Source: Pseudomonadota bacterium (lineage in GTDB: Bacteria > Pseudomonadota > Gammaproteobacteria > Burkholderiales > Burkholderiaceae_D). From it: DNA of 7,414 bases. Positions 1 to 6,071 of this stretch are shown piece after piece. The position numbers were made by a program, and so were the translations under genes. Where the stretch lies: positions 1 through 7,414 of the forward strand of contig JAEWBA010000229.1 in the NCBI GenBank assembly GCA_023391395.1. Reading direction: 5' to 3'. The notes beneath the pieces were generated by a model. The model saw nothing but the letters and a program-made list of their open reading frames with translations. It had not been told where the DNA came from and did no database searches. The stretch's first letter is position 1. The number at the start of each line of letters is the position of its first letter.

Positions 1-348
1 CAGGACGATGGCGCGGCAGTGGCGTATGCGCTGTGGAAGCTGCAGGATCGCGGCCGCATGTTTGTCAACCACAATGACCCGGTGTACGAAGGCATGATCA
101 TCGGCATCCACTCGCGCGACAACGACCTCGTGGTCAACCCGATCAAGGGCAAGCAACTGACCAACGTGCGCGCCTCCGGTACCGACGAAGCGGTGCGCCT
201 GGTTCCGCCGATCCAGTTGACGCTGGAGTATGCGGTGGAATTCATCGAAGACGACGAGCTGGTCGAGATCACGCCCAAGAGCATTCGCTTGCGCAAGCGC
301 TTCCTGAAGGAGCACGAGCGTAAGAAGGCCTCGCGCGAAGCGGCGTAA
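1..348 (+). CDS. typA: Translational GTPase TypA/BipA, C-terminal part (5' end outside window)
   Basis: This is the last 115 codons of TypA (BipA), a ribosome-associated GTPase of the EF-G/LepA class that acts in ribosome assembly and stress or cold adaptation. The frame is open from base 1 to the TAA at 346-348. It carries the family's characteristic C-terminal run: [20 protein letters not shown], then [10 protein letters not shown], then [19 protein letters not shown], ending in [19 protein letters not shown] and a basic tail. These match my recollection of the E. coli BipA C-terminus almost position by position. The GTPase and EF-G-like domains lie upstream of the window. A GTG at 19 or the ATG at 58 could be mistaken for a start, but conserved TypA sequence continues upstream of both. 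The gene is followed after 17 bp by a hairpin terminator. Confidence 0.96.
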   Translation, partial: QDDGAAVAYALWKLQDRGRMFVNHNDPVYEGMIIGIHSRDNDLVVNPIKGKQLTNVRASGTDEAVRLVPPIQLTLEYAVEFIEDDELVEITPKSIRLRKRFLKEHERKKASREAA

Positions 349-365
349 TACCGCATTCATTCAAA

Positions 366-399
366 AAAAGCCGCTGCCTCGCAAGAGGCGGCGGCTTTT
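366..399. terminator. Bidirectional intrinsic terminator between typA and the aminotransferase gene
   Basis: A 15-bp stem (366-380 with 385-399) closes on a GCAA tetraloop of the stable GNRA type. It has a single G-T wobble. On the plus strand the stem is followed by T-rich sequence (TTTT, G, CTTTTT to about 406), which ends typA transcription. On the minus strand the A run at 363-369 becomes a U run, so the same hairpin can end the convergent aminotransferase transcript, whose stop codon lies 40 bp away. Confidence 0.93.
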
Positions 400-439
400 G
401 CTTTTTCTGATAGTGCAGGAAGCTTCCCTACTCGGAAAA

Positions 440-1792
440 CTATGCAGCCACGGTCCCGGTTTCCGGTATGGCCTTCTGCACTTTCAGCACTTCGGCAATC
501 GCCCCGAACAATTGATCGATCTCCAGCTTGTCGATGATGAGCGGAGGCGACAAGGCGATGATGTCGCCGGTGGTGCGGATCAGGACATTCTTTTCCCAGA
601 AGCACCTGAGGAAGACGTCGAAGGCGCGCGCGGTCGGCTTGCCGGGCACGCCCTCCAGTTCGATGCCGCACACCAAGCCAAGGTTGCGTATGTCCTTCAC
701 GTAGGGCAGGCCCTTGAGATTGTGCGCGGCTTCTTCGAAATACGGCGCCATGGCGGCGGCGCGCTCGAACAAGCCTTCGCTGCGGTAGACGTCCATGGCG
801 GCGATGGCAGCCGCAGCGGCCAGCGGATGGCCGCTGTAGGTATATCCGTGGAAGAATTCGATGGTGTTTTCCGGTGCCGCCTCCATGAAGGCATCATGGA
901 TGTCCTGGCGCACCAGCACCGCACCCATCGGCACGGCGGCATTGGTCAATCCCTTGGCGCAGCACATGATGTCCGGTACGACGTCGAAGAAGTCGGCCGC
1001 GAAAGGCGCCCCGAGGCGGCCGAAGCCGGTGATGACTTCATCAAAGATCAGCAAGATGCCGTACTTGTCGCAGATGGCGCGCAGTTTCTGCAGATAGCCC
1101 TTGGGCGGCAGGATGACACCGGTGGAACCCTGGATCGGTTCGACGATGACGGCAGCGACCGTGGCCGGATCGTGCAGGCCGAGCAGGCGCTGCTCCAGCT
1201 CCTCGGCCAGTTCCGCGCCGCCGTCCGGCAGCCCGCGCGTGAAGGCATTGCGCGCGATGTCGAGCGGGTGGCGCAAGTGATCCACGCCAGGCAGGGCGGG
1301 GCCGAAATGCTTGCGGTTGCCGGCGATGCCTCCGACCGAGATGCCGCCAAAACCCACGCCGTGATAGCCGCGCTCGCGGCCGATCAGGCGATGGCGCAGG
1401 CCGTCGCCGCGCACGCGGTGGTAGGCCAGAGCGATCTTGAGAGCGGTATCCACCGCTTCCGAGCCGTCGTTGCAGAAGAACACTCTATTCAAGCCTTCCG
1501 GCGCCATGTCCGCTAGGGCGCTGGCGGCCTGGAACACACCAGGGTGGCCCATCTGGAACAGCGGCGCGAAATCCATGGTCTCGGCCTGCTGCCGGATCGC
1601 CGCCGTGATCTTGGGATGCGCATGGCCGGCATTGACGCACCACAGGCCGGCGGTGCCGTCGAGTATCTTTCGGCCGTCGTCGCTGGTGTAATGCATGCCG
1701 GAGGCGGACACCAGCATGCGCGGCCTGACCTTGAACTGGCGGTTGGCCGTGAAGGGCATCCAGAGGTGGTCGGTGTCGAGCGTGGTATGCAT
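440..1792 (-). CDS. Omega-amino acid (beta-alanine-type) pyruvate aminotransferase, class III PLP enzyme
   Basis: A 450-residue fold-type I PLP aminotransferase that probably transfers amino groups from omega-amino acids such as beta-alanine to pyruvate, in the cytoplasm. The sequence follows the Pseudomonas putida omega-amino acid:pyruvate aminotransferase pattern throughout: LWMPFTANRQF (10-20), GTAGLWCVNAGH (46-57), a phosphate-binding NDGSEAVDTALK (108-119), RGYHG (141-145), IFDEVITGFGR (249-259) with Asp251 for the pyridine nitrogen, and AKGLTNAAVPMGAV (279-292) with Schiff-base Lys280. HGYTYSGHP follows at 315-323 and Arg406 sits where the family has its substrate carboxylate arginine. 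The frame extends 46 codons further upstream, but I chose the ATG at 1790-1792. GGAAGGAA lies just before it, and homology begins there. It resembles Pseudomonas bauA. Substrate preference cannot be fixed from sequence, because amine and polyamine transaminases are close relatives. It is divergent from nsrR and convergent with typA. Confidence 0.92.
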   Translation of the reverse strand: MHTTLDTDHLWMPFTANRQFKVRPRMLVSASGMHYTSDDGRKILDGTAGLWCVNAGHAHPKITAAIRQQAETMDFAPLFQMGHPGVFQAASALADMAPEGLNRVFFCNDGSEAVDTALKIALAYHRVRGDGLRHRLIGRERGYHGVGFGGISVGGIAGNRKHFGPALPGVDHLRHPLDIARNAFTRGLPDGGAELAEELEQRLLGLHDPATVAAVIVEPIQGSTGVILPPKGYLQKLRAICDKYGILLIFDEVITGFGRLGAPFAADFFDVVPDIMCCAKGLTNAAVPMGAVLVRQDIHDAFMEAAPENTIEFFHGYTYSGHPLAAAAAIAAMDVYRSEGLFERAAAMAPYFEEAAHNLKGLPYVKDIRNLGLVCGIELEGVPGKPTARAFDVFLRCFWEKNVLIRTTGDIIALSPPLIIDKLEIDQLFGAIAEVLKVQKAIPETGTVAA

Positions 1793-1916
1793 GCGTGTTC
1801 CTTCCCGTCGGTGAGCTGGATATGTGTCTATGGTAGTACGATAGCCGGCGTCCCGGTATTGCCGTGTGCGGCAGCGCAGATGGGTATGGTGGTGAGGCAA
1901 GTCCCGGTGCTCGCGC

Positions 1917-1934
1917 TTGATTCGAGTCAATCAA
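1917..1934. promoter_or_regulatory. Operator-like palindrome upstream of the aminotransferase gene
   Basis: TTGATT (1917-1922) and AATCAA (1929-1934) form a perfect 6-bp inverted repeat with a 6-nt spacer. The overlapping 14-mer TTGATTCGAGTCAA (1917-1930) is itself a palindrome at 12 of 14 positions. It lies about 125 bp upstream of the aminotransferase start codon. The symmetry suits a dimeric repressor or activator, but I cannot name the regulator and no regulator of amino acid catabolism is nearby. Confidence 0.3.
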
Positions 1935-2074
1935 ACTACGGGAGGCGTTTGTGAGAGTGGGTCGCTCACGGCAATCAGGAGGACCTCGGTGATCGGTGCG
2001 GGAAAGATATAAGAACGACGAGCTCTCTCGCACAACTGCCATAGCGCAATTGAGGATGCCGTAGAACGGGCACG

Positions 2075-2102
2075 CGAATCCTGGATCTGGAATAAGGATT
2101 CG
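2075..2102. repeat. 8-bp perfect inverted repeat (possible hairpin or protein-binding site)
   Basis: CGAATCCT (2075-2082) and AGGATTCG (2095-2102) are exact reverse complements separated by 12 nt. There is no T run on either side, so a terminator is unlikely. It lies about 135 bp upstream of nsrR and about 70 bp upstream of the TATAAAAT box. It could be a binding site for a dimeric regulator or an RNA hairpin in a longer leader. Confidence 0.3.
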
Positions 2103-2170
2103 GAAACGGCGCCTCCACCAGAGCGTGCCGCTCCGGCAAATCATGGAAGGTATCCGCGCCGGAATAAACC

Positions 2171-2185
2171 TATAAAATACATGCA
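2171..2185 (+). promoter_or_regulatory. Probable nsrR -10 box overlapping a possible NsrR half-site
   Basis: TATAAAAT (2171-2178) is the best -10 candidate ahead of nsrR, 58 bp before the start codon, but no good -35 hexamer sits 16-18 bp upstream. AAATACAT (2175-2182) overlaps it and resembles one arm of the known NsrR operator (arms of the AAATGCAT type). The opposite arm at 11-1-11 spacing matches poorly. Autorepression is a reasonable inference only. Confidence 0.28.
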
Positions 2186-2235
2186 CCAATAGCGAGGCCG
2201 CCTGCGCGTTTCTTCAAGACTGCGCCGATTCTGCA

Positions 2236-2712
2236 ATGAGACTTACTTCCTACACCGATTACGCCCTACGGACCTTGATGTACCTGGCGGCTCACCGTGA
2301 CCACCTGGTGACTGTCCAGGACATCGCTGACCTGCATGGCATTTCGAAGAACCACCTGACCAAGGTGGTGCATCAGCTCGGAATGCTGGGCATCGTCGAA
2401 ACCGTGCGCGGACGCAAGGGCGGCCTGCGCCTTGGGCGCGAACCGGCGGATATCAACATCGGCGAAGTGGTGCGCCACACCGAGACCGATTTCCACATGG
2501 CCGAATGCTTCGATACCGACAAGGGCGGCTGTGTTTTCACTTCCTTCTGCAAGCTCAGGGGCATACTTGGCGATGCCACTGCCGCGTACCTAAGCGTGCT
2601 GGATGGTGTGACGCTGGAATCCTTGACCAAGAAGGGTGGCGGTCGTGCGCTCGGTGGCGTGCCGGTCAAGGCTATCGACATGCGTGCAGCCGGCGAGGCA
2701 GGGCGCCGATAG
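2236..2712 (+). CDS. nsrR: Rrf2-family transcriptional regulator, NsrR-like nitric oxide sensor
   Basis: A 158-residue Rrf2 regulator. In the NsrR group an Fe-S cluster reacts with nitric oxide and releases repression of NO-detoxifying genes. Residues 1-67 are the winged helix: the N-terminus MRLTSYTDYALRTLMYLA, a recognition helix around SKNHLTKVVHQL (37-48) and the wing VRGRKGGLRLG (57-67). IGEVVRHTE (75-83) leads into the cluster segment with Cys91, Cys99 and Cys105 in the pattern ECF...GGC...FCKL, as in NsrR rather than IscR. The tail after about 133 is a variable glycine-rich extension. The ATG at 2236 is chosen because the conserved Rrf2 N-terminus begins exactly there, although no clear Shine-Dalgarno precedes it. 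No classic NsrR target (hmp, norB, ytfE, hcp) is in the window, so its regulon lies elsewhere. It is convergent with the DUF454 gene, with 12 bp between stops. Confidence 0.88.
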   Translation: MRLTSYTDYALRTLMYLAAHRDHLVTVQDIADLHGISKNHLTKVVHQLGMLGIVETVRGRKGGLRLGREPADINIGEVVRHTETDFHMAECFDTDKGGCVFTSFCKLRGILGDATAAYLSVLDGVTLESLTKKGGGRALGGVPVKAIDMRAAGEAGRR

Positions 2713-2724
2713 GGCAGCCCGCGC

Positions 2725-3105
2725 TCAGCGGCGCAGGGAGCGCGTTGAGCTTTCGAGCGTCTTCATCCTCAGCAGGTAGATGCTGACGCCGATGCCGATG
2801 GCGATCAGCATGGCCCTGAGCGCGATGTGCCCGACCAGGTAAGCGGAAACCAGCAGGGAAGGCCACATCGTGGCCAGGGCGAGGATCTTGGCCCGGCGCG
2901 GGATTGCCCGATGCTCTTCGTAGTTGCGCAGGTGCTCGCCGAAAACCCGGTTGTTCAACAGCATGCGGTGCAGGCGCTCCGAGCTGCGCACGAAGCAGGC
3001 CGAGGCGAGCAAAAGGAAAGGCGTGGTCGGCAGCACCGGCACAAACAGGCCGATGATGCCTAGGACCACCGCAATACTCCCTACAAGCATCAAAAGTATC
3101 TTCAT
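2725..3105 (-). CDS. DUF454 (YbaN-like) inner membrane protein
   Basis: A 126-residue small membrane protein of the DUF454/YbaN family, whose function is unknown. Residues 3-36 form hydrophobic membrane-inserted segments that include the family signature PVLPTTPFLLLA (23-34), followed by CFVRSSERLH (37-46). A polar, basic middle holds FGEHLRNYEEHRAIPRRAK (55-73), and a second hydrophobic part spans about 77-112. The C-terminus is arginine-rich and presumably cytoplasmic. I place the start at the ATG at 3103-3105 (MKILLML) because AAGG lies 6 nt before it and it aligns with E. coli YbaN. An ATG at 3109-3111 would add two residues, but the AAGG abuts it. The gene follows moaC on the same strand after 56 bp, so co-transcription is likely. 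No functional link to molybdopterin synthesis can be read from the sequence. Confidence 0.88.
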   Translation of the reverse strand: MKILLMLVGSIAVVLGIIGLFVPVLPTTPFLLLASACFVRSSERLHRMLLNNRVFGEHLRNYEEHRAIPRRAKILALATMWPSLLVSAYLVGHIALRAMLIAIGIGVSIYLLRMKTLESSTRSLRR

Positions 3106-3161
3106 CGGCATCCTTGCAGCTTACGGCGCAGGCGGCAGACTATCCCGGATGCCCGGCGCAG

Positions 3162-3665
3162 CTAGGAATTTGTCCAGTCGCCGGATTTGCCGCCGCGCTT
3201 TTCCAGCACCCGTATGTCAGCCATGACCATGCCACGGTCCACCGCCTTGCACATGTCGTAGATCGTGAGCAGGCCGACCTGCACGCCGGTCAGCGCCTCC
3301 ATTTCGACCCCGGTCTTGCCGACGGTGTGGACTTCGACGGTGCACCTGACCTGGGACTGCTTACGGTCGAGTTCGAAATCGGCTGCCACGCGCGTCAGGG
3401 CAAGAGGATGGCAAAGCGGGATCAATTCGCTGGTGCGCTTGGCGCCCATGATTGCGGCGATGCGCGCCACTCCAAGGACGTCGCCCTTGCCGGCAGTGCC
3501 GGATTCGATGATGGCCAGCGTTTCCGGCTTCATGCGGATGATGCCGCTGGCGATCGCGACGCGCCGCGTATCCTGCTTGCCGCCGACATCGACCATGTGG
3601 GCCTGGCCGCCGGCATCGAAATGGGTCAGGCCCGGTACGGGCCCCTCGTGACTTGCTTTGCTCAT
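3162..3665 (-). CDS. moaC: Cyclic pyranopterin monophosphate synthase MoaC
   Basis: A 167-residue MoaC, close to the 161 residues of the E. coli protein. With MoaA it makes cyclic pyranopterin monophosphate from GTP, an early step of molybdenum cofactor synthesis, in the cytoplasm. The conserved blocks are present: [15 protein letters not shown] (13-27), Lys60 in [18 protein letters not shown] (75-88) with the active-site His86, [10 protein letters not shown] (117-126), and [10 protein letters not shown] (133-142) with Asp137 and Lys140, then GGKSGD (158-163). The known catalytic positions all look intact. I take the ATG at 3663-3665, which gives the normal family length. In-frame ATGs at 3701 and 3737 would add 12 or 24 residues of composition unlike MoaC, with no better ribosome site. 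No other moa gene is adjacent, so this is a stand-alone moaC followed by a DUF454 gene. Confidence 0.95.
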   Translation of the reverse strand: MSKASHEGPVPGLTHFDAGGQAHMVDVGGKQDTRRVAIASGIIRMKPETLAIIESGTAGKGDVLGVARIAAIMGAKRTSELIPLCHPLALTRVAADFELDRKQSQVRCTVEVHTVGKTGVEMEALTGVQVGLLTIYDMCKAVDRGMVMADIRVLEKRGGKSGDWTNS

Positions 3666-4011
3666 GAACCGATCCGCTGAAGCGCTATGGGAAGCGGACA
3701 TCCTAGCATGCGTGCAGCCGCCTGATTCCTGGCGCATACCAGGCGCGGTTTCTCTTGAGAATCAAGATCGATAGGGAGCCGGAGCTTCGACGCAAGGCTT
3801 GATCCGGCCAGCACCCTTCCAATTTTGGTGGAAACCCGGCCACCTTTCTCGTCTCCTCCGCGCGTCCATTTCCGAGATTGCAATTGCTTACTGGAAAAAT
3901 TTAGTCATGATCAATAGAATGCTGCACCGCATTAGGTAGCGTTTCGCGCCTTTCTGACGGGCTCACCGCCTCGAGTGGCAGTGAACTGATAAGTACCAAG
4001 AAGACCAAGCA
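3666..4011. other. Divergent intergenic region between moaC and the histidine kinase gene
   Basis: These 346 bp hold no convincing gene. A 73-codon minus-strand frame at 3662-3883 has no recognisable motif. Short symmetric elements occur: CCTGG/CCAGG arms with a 6-nt loop at 3728-3743, TCTTGA/TCAAGA arms with a 3-nt loop at 3753-3767, and the 8-bp palindrome GCAATTGC at 3880-3887. A weak minus-strand promoter for moaC could be TTGATT (3760-3765) with TGGTAT 18 nt further on. Neither direction has a strong consensus promoter. The stretch around 3877-3920 is AT-rich and is the most likely site of the kinase promoter. Confidence 0.5.
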
Positions 4012-5754
4012 ATGGTTCGATTCGCTCTGTCGCATATTTCCGCAGCGCTGACGCTGCCGGCACAGCCCCATCTCTGGCCCGTGACAGGAAACACCCTGGC
4101 GGGAGGGCTGGCGGCAATAGGCGGACTCCTGCTGCTGGACCGGACGCTTACGCATGTCCTGTTCGGCCAGGACAATGCGACTTACCGCATGGCCAGTCCG
4201 CTGGGCGCCGCCGGCATCTGCCTCGCGGTGGCGGGCGTGCTGCTGCTGGCGCGCACCGTGCGTCCCTTCGTGCAGGCTCCAGCGCGAAGGAAAAAGCAGC
4301 TTGCCGCCATACTCGACAAGCTGCCTGCGGCCATCATCACTGTCGGCGCGGACGGCCGCGTCGAAAGCGCCAACCGGGCTGCCGCGACGATGTTCCGTAC
4401 CACGGCACGCAGTCTTCGGGGGCAGCCCGTGGTCCGACTCTTCCCCGCGATCCAAGCGGTGCCGCCGGATATCGGCGATCCGGCTGACAACTATCGGCTT
4501 CCCCTGCGCGGGCGGCGCTTCGATGGCTCGACTTTTCCGGCCGAGCTGGAGACCAGCGGCCCGCCGCGCGACGGCCGCATGCAGACGATCTATGTCGTGC
4601 GCGACCTCTCGGTGTTGCAGGCGGCGAAAGTCGATTTGCGGGAAAGCGAGCGACGGCTCGAGGCCATCGCTTCCAATATTCCCGGGGTCGTATTCCAGTT
4701 GCATCGGCAGCCCGACGAACGTTGGCCGCGTGTCACCTATGTCAGCGAGGCGGTGAAGGAGATGTTCGGCATCGACGCCGGCACGGTGCAGGCCTACCCG
4801 GATGCGTTTCTGGCCCGTTTGCGCGCCAATGATGAGGACGGCTTTGCGGCAGCAATGGACAAGTCCGCGTGCCAGTTCACACAATGGGATTGGGAAGGAA
4901 GGCTCGTGATGGCGCCCGGTCGCGACATGTGGTTCAAGCTTCGCGCCCGGCCGCGCCGGGCAGCCGAGGGCGGAATAGCTTGGGATGGGGTGATTTTCAA
5001 CATCAGCGCCAGCAAGCGCACCGAGGAGGAGCTGCGCCGGACCAGCGCCACTCTGCGCGAGCTTTCCGCGCACTTGGAGGAAACGCGCGAGGAGGAGCGC
5101 AAGCGTATCGCGCGCGAGGTGCATGACGAAATGGGCCAGACCCTCTCCGCGCTGCGCATGGAAATCGCCCTGCTGCGGTTGGAGCTCGGTACGCATCAGC
5201 CGGAGCTGATGCGGCGCGTGCAGGCCATGATGACCATGACCGACCGGGCGATCAAGATCACGCGCGACGTCACGGCCCTGCTGCGGCCGCCGGCGCTGGA
5301 TCTTGGCATCGATGCGGCCCTGGAGTGGCTGACCGCGGGATTTTCTTCCAGCACCGGCATTCCCTGCACTCTCCAAATCGGGGAAGGCGCCATACGGCTC
5401 GACGAGAGGCACGAAATCGCCCTGTTCCGCGTCGTCCAGGAGGCGCTGAACAACGTCGCCAAACACGCGCAAGCCTCCACGGTACAGGTCGCCATCCGCC
5501 AGCAAGGCGGCCGCCTGGTACTGGCGGTGAACGACGACGGCAAGGGCTTCGATCCCTCAGAAGCCGCGAGGGCACATTCCTTCGGCCTGATCGGCATACG
5601 CGAACGGGTCCTGACCCTGGGCGGCAGCATCGCGATCGATAGTTCGCCCGGGCGCGGCAGCAGGCTGCAGGTCGAGATACCCCTTCCGGCGGAATCGGCG
5701 CCGAACGCCGGACCTGGGGATTTGGACAAGCACACAAAAAAAACGCAGCAATGA
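4012..5754 (+). CDS. Membrane sensor histidine kinase, 2 TM - PAS - PAS - HisKA_3 - HATPase (NarL/LuxR-partner class)
   Basis: A 580-residue histidine kinase of the class that pairs with NarL/LuxR-type regulators. Hydrophobic segments at about 27-43 and 62-82 flank a loop of under 20 residues, so there is no real periplasmic sensor domain and sensing is probably cytoplasmic or within the membrane. A first PAS domain spans about 95-205 (AAIITVGADGRVESANRAAA) and a second about 211-340 (NIPGVVFQLHR to FNISASKRTEEELR). A coiled-coil helix leads to the HisKA_3 dimerisation motif EERKRIAREVHDEMGQTLSA (361-380), with phosphoacceptor His371. The HATPase domain has QEALNNVAKHA (476-486), NDDGKGFD (507-514) and GLIGIRER (525-532). 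All catalytic boxes look intact. The ATG at 4012 is the first after an in-frame stop at 3982; the ribosome site is weak. The gene ends TGA-TAA and overlaps by ATGA a remnant of its likely regulator. The signal sensed cannot be predicted. Confidence 0.93.
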   Translation: MVRFALSHISAALTLPAQPHLWPVTGNTLAGGLAAIGGLLLLDRTLTHVLFGQDNATYRMASPLGAAGICLAVAGVLLLARTVRPFVQAPARRKKQLAAILDKLPAAIITVGADGRVESANRAAATMFRTTARSLRGQPVVRLFPAIQAVPPDIGDPADNYRLPLRGRRFDGSTFPAELETSGPPRDGRMQTIYVVRDLSVLQAAKVDLRESERRLEAIASNIPGVVFQLHRQPDERWPRVTYVSEAVKEMFGIDAGTVQAYPDAFLARLRANDEDGFAAAMDKSACQFTQWDWEGRLVMAPGRDMWFKLRARPRRAAEGGIAWDGVIFNISASKRTEEELRRTSATLRELSAHLEETREEERKRIAREVHDEMGQTLSALRMEIALLRLELGTHQPELMRRVQAMMTMTDRAIKITRDVTALLRPPALDLGIDAALEWLTAGFSSSTGIPCTLQIGEGAIRLDERHEIALFRVVQEALNNVAKHAQASTVQVAIRQQGGRLVLAVNDDGKGFDPSEAARAHSFGLIGIRERVLTLGGSIAIDSSPGRGSRLQVEIPLPAESAPNAGPGDLDKHTKKTQQ

Positions 5755-6071
5755 TAAGAACCATCATCGCCGACGAACATGCGATCGTGCGGACCGGGCA
5801 GAGGCCGCGCATGGCGCACTCTCCGGAGTCCCGTGCTGCCCGGCCGATTCCGGCTTCATGCCGTACGGGTCCTGCCGGCGGTGCAGAGGTTTTGAAGTTT
5901 GTTTTCCCTTTTTCCTACTGCAATATCGGCAGGCGCATCGGACCGCCCGCGTGCGAACGGCTGTGCCGAATTTGGACGAGCTCATCCGCGTTCACAACCA
6001 TGCCGGCGGCAAACATGTGCTGCTGTAGGGTGGCACACCCGCCTGAGCCGTCGCTCCCTTTCGCCTCATGA
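5751..6071 (+). pseudogene. Degenerate response regulator remnant (NarL/LuxR type start only)
   Basis: This 106-codon frame begins MIRTIIADEHAIVRTG, the usual first strand and helix of a NarL/LuxR response regulator (compare the common MIRIxLADDHxIVRxG). After about residue 16 all resemblance stops. There is no phosphoacceptor Asp near 54, no conserved Thr/Ser or Lys, and no LuxR-type HTH. The rest is proline-, arginine- and cysteine-rich. A full gene would be about 630 bp; only about 320 bp separate the flanking genes, so half or more is deleted and the remainder scrambled. Its start overlaps the kinase stop by ATGA (5751-5754), as intact kinase-regulator pairs often do. Its own TGA (6069-6071) overlaps the ATG of the next gene. 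Neither other plus-strand frame restores receiver or HTH sequence. A peptide could still be made, but it cannot work as a phospho-receiver. Confidence 0.7.

Larger units (their letters stand above)
1793..2235. other. Divergent intergenic region between the aminotransferase gene and nsrR
   Basis: These 443 bp carry no protein I can recognise. A minus-strand frame stays open through part of it but has low-complexity, arginine- and serine-rich content and no family motif. The region must hold the promoters of two divergent genes. Visible elements are an operator-like palindrome at 1917-1934, an 8-bp inverted repeat at 2075-2102 and a TATAAAAT box at 2171-2178. I found no convincing -35/-10 pair for the aminotransferase gene. 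The AT-rich patches around 1990-2060 and 2160-2190 contrast with the flanking coding DNA. Confidence 0.6.

Noticed and set aside
398..1516. Plus-strand open frame of 372 codons antisense to the aminotransferase gene
   Set aside because: Its content is rich in His, Gln, Asp and Ala with no domain motif, as expected opposite a GC-rich gene. The minus strand encodes a full aminotransferase with catalytic lysine.
1793..1930. 46-codon N-terminal extension of the aminotransferase
   Set aside because: The extension is basic and His/Arg-rich with no homology. A good ribosome site (GGAAGGAA) precedes the ATG at 1792, where the family N-terminus begins.
1485..2189. Minus-strand frame extending over the aminotransferase start and the intergenic region
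   Set aside because: It overlaps the true gene in a different frame and has no family resemblance. It stays open only through low stop density.
2713..2755. Possible hairpin (GCTCAGCG/CGTTGAGC) as terminator of nsrR
   Set aside because: The stem is imperfect with a long loop and only three Ts after it, and it lies inside the 3' coding end of the DUF454 gene.
3120..3161. Terminator between moaC and the DUF454 gene
   Set aside because: I see no stem followed by a T run on the minus strand, so read-through from moaC is the simpler view.
3666..3737. Longer MoaC starting at 3701 or 3737
   Set aside because: It would add non-conserved residues beyond normal MoaC length, without a properly spaced Shine-Dalgarno.
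3901..5505. Minus-strand open frame of 534 codons opposite the histidine kinase
   Set aside because: No recognisable motif, and runs of Arg, His and Gln are typical of an antisense shadow. The plus strand holds intact kinase boxes in order.
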